Source: Hemerocallis citrina
Taxonomy: Eukaryota > Streptophyta > Magnoliopsida > Asparagales > Asphodelaceae
Length of the DNA stretch: 64,000 nucleotides
Direction of reading: 5' to 3'
NCBI GenBank assembly: GCA_017893485.1
Contig: CM030363.1
Coordinates: 83,567,230-83,631,229, forward strand
Made by a program: the position numbers and the translations under genes. The notes beneath the pieces are model-generated. The model saw nothing but the letters and a program-made list of their open reading frames with translations. It was not told where the DNA came from and made no database searches. Positions 56,519 through 64,000 of the stretch are shown piece by piece. The first letter of the stretch is position 1. Each line of letters begins with the position of its first letter.

Positions 56519-59500
56519 AATGGATAGAAGTTGGATTAGTAAACCACGATTATCCAAGGAGTACCGTGATAGTATTAAAGATTTTATTATCTTTGCCAAA
56601 CGACATTCCCGTGATCCCAACCTAATCCTTTGTCCATGCCTCCGGTGTACAAATTGTATGTTGAGGACATGTGACGTAGTACATACACACTTGGTTGTCA
56701 ACGGTTTTCTTCAAGGGTACACAAGGTGGTTTTGTCATGGAGAGGATCATACGTCAGCTCCTGTTCGTCCGGTTGTATTAGAAAATGAAGCTGAGCCCTT
56801 AGTGAACGAAGACTTAAGTGTTTCCGATGAGATGCATGCTTTGTTGCAAGATGCCATGGGGAATCATAATGTTCATTTCCACACCAATAACCCAACAACC
56901 CAAGTTCACAATGAGTCAACAGAAACAAACCAGATTGGTGGTGGGGTGGACGAGGAAATGTCTGACCCCACCCCTGAAAATAATAAGCAGCAAGAATCCT
57001 TCACTAAGTTACTTGAAGATGCTAGTACTCCATTGTACCGCGATTGCACCAAATTTTCCAAATTCTCATTCATTGTCAGACTATTTCAGATTAAATGTTT
57101 AAACGGGTGGTCTGCTTAGTCCGTCACTATGCTACTTGAATTGTTGAATGAAGCATTTCCTGAAATCTGTATTCTAAACTCAGCCTATAAAATTAAAAAA
57201 TTCCTAAGTTCTTTCGATCTAGGATATGAGAAGATAGCAGCATGTCCAAATAACTGTATGCTTTTCACGAGTGGTAAGGAAGGTCTGGAGAATTGCGAAG
57301 TGTGTGGTTATTCGAAATGGAAAGAAAGACCAAATCAAGACGAGGGAGCCAGTGGATCTACTAGGCGAAGTAGGAAAAAGAAGCCTGCCAAAATACTGCG
57401 TTACTTTCCTCTGATTCCTAGGCTACAAAGATTGTTTATGTCTACGAAAACTTCTTCTGATATGAAATGGCATGCTGAAGGTCACACTAATGATGGGATT
57501 CTTAGACATCCTGCTGATTCTCAGTCTTGGAAAAAATTTGATGAAAGATATCCTGATTTTGCGGAAGATCCTCGAAATGTGAGACTTGGACTAGCTAGTG
57601 ATGGTTTCAACCCTTTCAGGCAAATGAGTAGTACATACAGTATGGCCGGTTGTGTTGATACCATACAATTTGCTGCCTTGGAAATGCATGAAGCAGTCCT
57701 CATTTATTTTGTCCATGATAGTTCCTGGACTGAAAGGTCCTGGAAATGATATAGATGTGTACCTACAACCGTTAATAGATGAACTTCAGAAGTTGTGGGT
57801 GGGTGTTCCAACCTATGATGCTGTGGCTAAAGAAACATTTTCTCTTCGGGCCGTGTTGTCTTGGACAATCAATGATTTTCCAGCATATGCAAATTTATCT
57901 GGATATAGTACTAAAGGACGTTATGCATGTCCATGTTGTGCTGACCAAACTAGTTCAAGGTGGTTGTACAATGGCAGAAAGTTTTGCTATATGGGTCATA
58001 GGAGATGGTTGCCTGACACACATAAATTTCGGGCAGAGGCAGCGACATTTGATGGTACCGACGAGTGGGAACATGCTCCTGGGTCTTCTTCTGGTTCAGA
58101 TATTTTGAGGCGGGTAGATGGTCATCAATTCAAATATGGAAAAGAACCAGAAGTCAGGACAAAGGGCAAGAAAAGGGCAAGGCCGGAGCAAGGTGAGGAG
58201 ATCGATCTATATGGCGAAGATGAGGATCAAAACATGACGATTTTAGGTGCATGGAAGAAGAAGAGTATTTTCTTCAAGTTGCCGTATTGGGAATTCAACT
58301 TATTGCGACATAATTTAGATGTGATGCATATCGGAAAAAATATTGGTGAAAATTGTATAGGAACAGTTATGGGAGATGATCGGAAGACAAAGGACAATCT
58401 CAAGAGCCGACTTGATTTGAAGTCAATGGGCATCCGACATGAGTTGCACCCAGAAGAATTATCGAACGGGAAAGTACTCATACCTCCTGCAATCTATTCA
58501 ATGTCAAAATCGGAGTTGGAATTGTTTTGCAAAGTACTACTGGAACTTAAAGTCCCTGATGGCTATTCTTCTAACATGGCAAGATGTGTCAACTTTAAAG
58601 AGAAGATGCTTCAGGGTCTAAAGTCGCACGACTACCACATCCTAATGCAGGATCTCCTTCCTGTGGCCTTAAGGTCTTCAATGTGTGAGCAAGTCACTAT
58701 TGTCCTGAAAGATCTTTGTAGCATATATAAAGGTATTTGCTCAAGAATGCTTCGTGTTGAAGATCTGGACCAATTGGAGCAGCAGGCGGCATTGACACTT
58801 AGTAAAATGGAGATGATATTTCCTCCATCGTTCTTCACTATAATGATTCACTTGATAATCCACCTTGCTGGTGAAGCCAGAATCGGCGGTCCTGTTCACT
58901 ATCGGTGGATGTACCCCATTGAGAGGTAAAAGAATTCATTCATCTTACGAAATTGAATTTTCAAAAGCTTATTTCTTCTAATCCCCTAATCCGCTCTAAT
59001 TTATTAATTGTACATGTTCAGGTACCTATACCGGCTAAAGGGTTATGTGAAAAATAGAGCATATCCTGAAGGGTCAATAGCCCAGGGATATCTATCAGAG
59101 GAGTGCTCACATTTTTTTTCCAGTTATTTATCTGGTGTGGAGACATCTTCCAGTAGACCACGTAGAAATTCAGATATTTCCAACCTTGATGGTGCTCAAT
59201 ATCTTTTTGATACCGCTGGCACTACTGTTGGTAAAGTTGATGCATTTGAGCTCGATAGCTTAGCGTGGGAACAGGCACATCGATATGTGCTAGACCACCA
59301 TGCATCAGTGGAACCATTTCGAAAGTAAGTTGCTTTTGAATTTAAATCGAATACAGTGAAAACCGCGGAGTTCGATATTGTTGATACTTTTGTTATTCCT
59401 AATTTCAATTGCTTGTTTTTTAGCGAATTTGTCAGGGACATCAAACGAATGGCTAGACCAAGAAGACTACCCTCACGTGAACAAAACAAGTTGATTAATG

Positions 59501-60288
59501 AAAAATTTCATAAGTGGTTTGAATCTCATGTAGGTGAATTACAGTTATGCAAGTTAATCTTTATTATAGATACATTTTCTATGGTGCTGATACGATTTGC
59601 GCAAAATTAATAGGTACATTCTTTGGGTCCTGAAGGTGCGTCATCTGAAATACAAGTACTTGCCAAAGATCCCTATCAGATGGTCAAAAGATACGGAGGA
59701 TACATATTCAATGGTTTTAGATTTCGTACTAAGGATCGTGAATGTAATTTGAAGTCTCAAAATAGTGGAATGGTAGTGACGTCTAAGACTAGAAGTTATG
59801 CTTCCAAATCGGACATGAGGCCTGTAGATGGAGATCTCGACTACTATGGAGTGCTCACGGATATCATTGAGTTGAATTATTTTGGCCATTTCCGTGTTGT
59901 CTTATTTTGTGGAGATTGGGATGAGTTTGATAGGAATTTTGCTAACAACAAAGATAAAATTGGCTTCACAGTTGTAAACTTCTCAAAATTGATTCACATC
60001 GGTACACACATTAGCCATGAGCCATTTGTGTTTCCATCCCAAGTGCAACAAGTGTTCTACATTGAAGATCCAACCCTGCCAAAATCGTATATGGCTCTTC
60101 CTATGCAACCAAGAGATGTATTCCAACTGGGCGATACTTCAGACGATGAAGACGGTGAAGTCATGAACAGTTACATTGCTTCTGAGTTTCCTGTGTTTGA
60201 TGTAAACACAACCGATGTTGGAATTTGCGGGACTTGGCTCCGCAAGGATGGAGAAGAGGGCGATGTACTAGAAGATGTCGTATTGTAG
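56519..60288 (+). pseudogene. CACTA transposase (TNP2/Transposase_21 type)
   Basis: The start is ATG 56519 (MDRSWISKPRLSKEY), the usual start of CACTA TNP2 proteins. Domain order: transposase-associated domain (CPCLRCTNC, ~56530-56760), Transposase_21 (57200-58000, GSKEGLENCEVCGY-like and PDFAEDPRNVRLGLASDGFN), DUF4218 (58620-59120, LMQDLLPVALRS) and DUF4216 (59830-60110, ELNYFGHFRVVLFCGDW). Exons are roughly 56519-58925, 59022-59324, 59424-59529 and 59614-60288, with GTAAAA, GTAAGT and GTAGGT donors and AG acceptors that keep the frame. Breaks are one in-frame TAG at 57117, where the same frame resumes, and one frame change near 57645. The 3' exons look intact. It would cut at CACTA ends in the nucleus; two lesions probably inactivate this copy. 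Confidence 0.9.
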
Positions 60289-60641
60289 TTTACATGATTT
60301 TCAATTGGGTTTATTATATGTCTGTAATTTTATGTCTTAAATCTTGTTGTAATATTATGTCTGTAATTTCGAATATGTTCATTGTGAATTTAATACACCG
60401 GTTTAATTATCTTTCTATTTTCTACTGCTTGGTATTATTTACATTAAACTATGCTTAGTGTCATTTGAACCAAACTATCGTTGTAATTTAATCTGTTACA
60501 AATCTCATTTTTTTAATTTTTTTACAATTATGTTGGTTTGTTAATCCTACTAAAGTACAAATTTTATGATAGTTATTATAAACATGTTATTAATTAAATT
60601 TGCATCTCTAAGGAAGTTATCGAATCCTTGACAAGTACAAC

Positions 60642-60776
60642 ATGCCGAGGCGTGGAAAGAGGGTAAATATAAATGATGGCAACGAGAGCCATGGGGATGA
60701 GCAGCTACTAAATAATAGTGGCAGTCAAACATATGAGAGTGAGGGTAGCACGCCGCCCACTGTCAAAAAAACATCG
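60642..60776 (+). CDS. Possible first exon of the second CACTA gene (TNPA-like)
   Basis: ATG 60642 opens 45 codons (MPRRGKRVNINDGNESHGDE, then a Ser/Glu-rich stretch ending TPPTVKKTS) without a stop up to a perfect GTAAGT donor at 60777. It lies 350 bp after the transposase stop, where the second CACTA gene is expected. TNPA proteins vary too much for me to confirm this by sequence. No second exon is obvious before the right monomer array. It could also be chance. Confidence 0.35.
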
Positions 60777-60889
60777 GTAAGTCTTTAAATTGGTATTTTA
60801 AAAGAGATTATGGTCTTGAATGCATGAAAGACACGTACTAGTGTTTGTGAGTCTGCATTGTGGCTGTCGTCTATAAGCATTTCGTCTAT

Positions 60890-61830
60890 GTTTCTTAAGT
60901 GGGCTGTGATTAGAAAGAAAGGGCTGGAGTGGAGATCTGGAAACCTAAATAGAGACATCTCGTTTATTATAATCTACACTTATTGTTGGACCAACCCCCT
61001 CTTGTTGTTGTTGCTGATGTCTCTTTGTGTGCGTGTGTTGAAGAGAATGAAGGGATGAGAGAGAGTTGAGGAAAATGCCGCTATGTTAGCCTGGTGTATC
61101 CTCATTCTCTACCATCCCTCTTTCTGGCTCCATATATGGCTTCTATATTAAATTGGTTTCCTTCCACGATGACAGTCCGAAATACTACACTTGATATAAG
61201 CCCTGTTCATAGCTGCACCCTATTGCATACTCACAAACAACTAATATGTGTCGTTCATGCATTGAATGACCAACACCACTTTGGCACATAACATGGTGTA
61301 GATGACATTGTATGACCTGCAAACAAGGTTTGTTCAGCCGTGTTGTTATTCTGATTTGGAGGATTTTGGTATGCTAGCAGCATACTTAGTTTGGAAGTGA
61401 ACCCATTTTGGTTAAAAAATCATGCCAAAGATAGCAATCAGATGCATGAAATCAGCTTCTTTAACAGTATCTGAAAATGAAAATTTCCATAATCTGAGCA
61501 TATATGTTTCTTTAACAGTGACTGTGAATAATTGTTCTTAATTGGGCTGTGATTAGAAAGAGACGAGTTGGAGTGGAGATCTGGAAACCGATATAGAGAC
61601 ATCTTGTTCATAATAATTTATTATTATTGTTATTCTTGTCGCTCTTGCTATTGTTGCTGATGTCTCTATGTGTTCGTGTGCTGAAGGAAAAGAAGGGATG
61701 AGAGAGAGATGAGGAAAATGCCGCTATGTTAGTCTGGTGTATCCTCATTCTCTACCATTCCTCTTTCTGGCTTCTATATTTGGTTTCCTTCCACGATGAC
61801 AATTCCTTAAAACTATACTTGATATGAGCC
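60890..61830. repeat. Diverged ~645-bp direct duplication
   Basis: GGGCTGTGATTAGAAAGA, GGAGTGGAGATCTGGAAACC, TAGAGACATCT, TTGCTGATGTCTCT and GTGTATCCTCATTCTCTACC occur in the same order at 60900-61150 and again at 61543-61770. The spacer contains an inverted copy of the 315-bp monomer. Confidence 0.85.
61345..61520 (-). repeat. Inverted partial copy of the CACTA monomer
   Basis: GGAGGATTTTGGTATGCTAG, then a block rich in TTGGAAGTGAACCCATTTTG and AAAAATCATGCCAAAGAT, is the reverse complement of part of the monomer in the arrays on both sides. It is the only inverted copy I found. Confidence 0.85.
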
Positions 61831-61844
61831 CTATTCGTATTTTT

Positions 61845-63666
61845 AAGATACTTTGGAAATTTTCATTTTAAGATACAGTTAAAGTAACCTGATTGCCATC
61901 TGTGGCATGATTTTTTAACCAAAAATGGGTTCACTTCCAAACTCAGTATGCTGCTAGCATACCCATTGTTCTTTCACTGTTAATGAAGCTTATTTTCATG
62001 CATCTGGTTGTCTTCTTGGCATGCATGTTTTTTTGATCAAAATGGGTTCATTGTGTTGTGAGGATGCTATAGGTACGTATGCCAAAATCCTCCGGCCGGA
62101 TATGCACAACAATTGGATTTTAGATTTGGTTGGGCTAAAGAAGTAGTAGAGCAACATATAAGCTTAGACATTGGAAATTTTCATTTTAAGATACAGTTAA
62201 AGTAACCTGATTGCCATCTGTGGCATGATTTTTTAACCAAAAATGGGTTCACTTCTAAACTCAGTATGCTGCTAGCATACCCATTGTTCTTTCACTGTTA
62301 ATGAAGCTTATTTTCATGCATCTGGTTGTCTTCTTGGCATGCATGTTTTTTTGACCAAAATGGGTTCACTGAGCTGTGAGGATGCTATAGGTACGTATGC
62401 CAAAGGCCTCCGGCCGGATATGCACAACAATTGGATTTTAGATTTGGTTGGGCTAAAGAAGTAGTAGAGCAACATATAAGCTTAGACATTGGAAATTTTC
62501 ATTTTAAGATACAGTTAAAGTAACCTGATTGCCATCTGTGGCATGATTTTTTAACCAAAAATGGGTTCACTTCCAAACTCAGTATGCTGCTAGCATACCC
62601 ATTTTCTTTCACTGTTAATGAAGCTTATTTTCATGCATCTGATTGTCTTCTTGGCATGAATGTTTTTTTGACCAAAATGGGTTCACTGTGCTGTGAGGAT
62701 GCTATAGGTACGTATGCCAAAGGCCTCCGGCCGGATATGCACAACAATTGGATTTTAGATTTGGTTGGGCTAAAGAAGTTGTAGAGCAACATATAAGCTT
62801 AGACATTGGAAATTTTCATTTTAAGATACAGTTAAAGTAACCGGATTGCCATCTGTGGCATGATTTTTTAACCAAAAATGGGTTCACTTCCAAACTCAGT
62901 ATGCTGCTAGCATACCCATTGTTCTTTCACTGTTAATGAAGCTTATTTTCATGCATCTGGTTGTCTTCTTGGCATGCATGTTTTTTTGACCAAAATGGGT
63001 TCACTGTGCTGTGAGGATGCTATAGGTACGTATGCCAAAATCCTCCGGCCGGATATGCACAACAATTGGATTTTAGATTTGGTTGGGCTAAGGAAGTAGT
63101 AGAGCAACATATAAGCTTAGACATTGGAAATTTTCATTTTAAGATACAATTAAAGTAACCTGATTGCCATCTGTGGCATGATTTTTTAACCAAAAATGGG
63201 TTCACTTCCAAACTCAGTATGCTGCTAGCATACCCATTGTTCTTTCACTGTTAATGAAGCTTATTTTCATGCATCTGGTTGTCTTCTTGGCATGCATGTT
63301 TTTTTGACCAAAATGGGTTCACTGTGCTGTGAGGATGCTATAGGTACGTATGCCAAAGGCCTCCGGCCGGATATGCACAACAATTGGATTTTAGATTTGG
63401 TTGGGCTAAAGAAGTAGTAGAGCAACATATAAGCTCAGATAATTGAAATTTTCATTTTAAGATACAGTTAAAGTAACCTGATTGCCATCTGTGGCATGAT
63501 TTTTTAACCAAAAATGGGTTCACTTCCAAACTCAGTATGCTGCTAGCATACCCATTGTTCTTTCACTGTTAATGAAGCTTATTTTCATGCATCTGGTTGT
63601 CTTCTTGACATGCATGTTTTTTTGACCAAAATGGGTTCACTATGCTGTGAGGATGCTATAGGTACG
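61845..63666. repeat. Right monomer array (~318 bp, 5+ copies)
   Basis: GGCCGGATAT marks monomers at 62094, 62412, 62729, 63047 and 63365, spacing 317-318 bp. Partial units lie on both sides, and the last is cut at 63666 by the LTR. Orientation is the same as in the left array. Right-array copies share variants such as AGCTTAGACATTGGAAAT and ACAGTTAAAGTAACC that are mostly absent from the left array. Confidence 0.95.
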
Positions 63667-64000
63667 TGTTACCGCTAAATCTGGTGTGGGGGTAAACAGA
63701 TAGTATTTGTGGATTCGTGAAAAACCTGAATAGCAAACCTCTAACCTGTTCCGCCGGGGTTTGACCATTGACTCCCGCCGTTAACCTGCAAAAAGTGCGA
63801 GACACCGGGGTTGATCCTGGCGACGCACCCTCCGACGCTCAAGTCAGTAACCAGAAATGATTATGAAAGAGCGTAAATTGGAAAAGTATTGATTACCTCT
63901 TAATGGAGATGGATGGGGGGTATTTATAGGCATCTTAGGGATCAAATTAGGAATGTAATCCCTGTGATCTGATAAGGAATATTTTCCTAGTGAACAGATT
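63667..64000 (-). mobile_element. LTR inserted in the CACTA right array (partial)
   Basis: The monomer breaks off after GGTACG, and TGTTACCGC begins at 63667. Read on the minus strand, the segment has CTATAAATAC (63930-63921), a leader, and GACTTGAGCGTCGGAGGGTG (~63846-63827), a motif I recall from many angiosperm LTRs, and ends GCGGTAACA. So it is the R-U5 end of an LTR transcribed leftward. Its other end is outside the window. The target duplication would be GTACG (63662-63666). Confidence 0.72.

Larger units (their letters stand above)
52717..63666 (+). mobile_element. CACTA (En/Spm) transposon, right end outside window
   Basis: It starts CACTACAAAAGGCACTTG at 52717, with the possible 3-bp target AAT before it. 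It contains subterminal inverted motifs, a leader, a left monomer array, a TNP2-type transposase gene, a possible second gene start and a right monomer array. At 63667 another LTR has inserted, so the right terminus is beyond the window. Length within the window is about 10.95 kb. Confidence 0.88.

Overview
The window looks like nuclear DNA of a flowering plant with a large, transposon-packed genome. The evidence is chromodomain-bearing Ty3/gypsy polyproteins, LTRs of 3 to 5 kb, plant-type CACTA, hAT and PIF/Harbinger transposases, GT-AG introns and AT-rich spacers. I cannot name the species. No intact host gene is visible. The only host-gene sequence I recognise is a two-exon piece of a Nudix hydrolase gene carried inside a hAT-like element. 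Nearly every coding remnant has stops, frameshifts or lost catalytic residues.

Left third (1-30477): a minus-strand chromovirus-type gypsy element, here called M, is the scaffold. Its pol is at 30354-28011 and 19010-18273, and its 3' LTR starts at 18233. Several elements sit in M. A plus-strand gypsy element E1 (gag-pol 108-4007) ends at 11295; its 3' LTR is split by a solo LTR (4703-8182). A hAT-like element (11675-18007, 8-bp target duplication TTCACAAC) holds the Nudix piece, a 146-bp tandem array and another 3.6-kb LTR. A large non-coding LTR element of 9.0 kb (19011-28010, 5-bp duplication GCAGA) cuts M's integrase.

Middle (30478-50868): a very long, repeat-filled LTR (30478-34899, resuming at 38881) is split by a 3,976-bp solo LTR in the opposite orientation (34900-38875, duplication GTTGT). 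Next come a plant-mobile-domain gene remnant (39886-40839), a decayed PIF/Harbinger element with convergent transposase and Myb-like ORF1 (41129-44324), another LTR (44328-47836), a Ty1/copia pol remnant (47837-49330) and a DUF4283-like fragment (50490-49915).

Right third (50869-64000): the 3' part of a hAT element with its transposase on the minus strand is interrupted at 52717 by a CACTA element that runs past the window end. The CACTA carries short inverted motifs next to its terminus, two large arrays of a ~315-bp monomer flanking a four-exon TNP2-type transposase gene (56519-60288), and a possible first exon of its second gene (60642-60776). A further LTR has entered the right array at 63667.

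The elements do not act together as a pathway. The sequence records layered insertion, and target duplications and interrupted frames give the order: M is older than E1, the hAT and the LTR elements; E1's LTR is older than its inner solo LTR; the right-hand hAT is older than the CACTA, which is older than the LTR at 63667.
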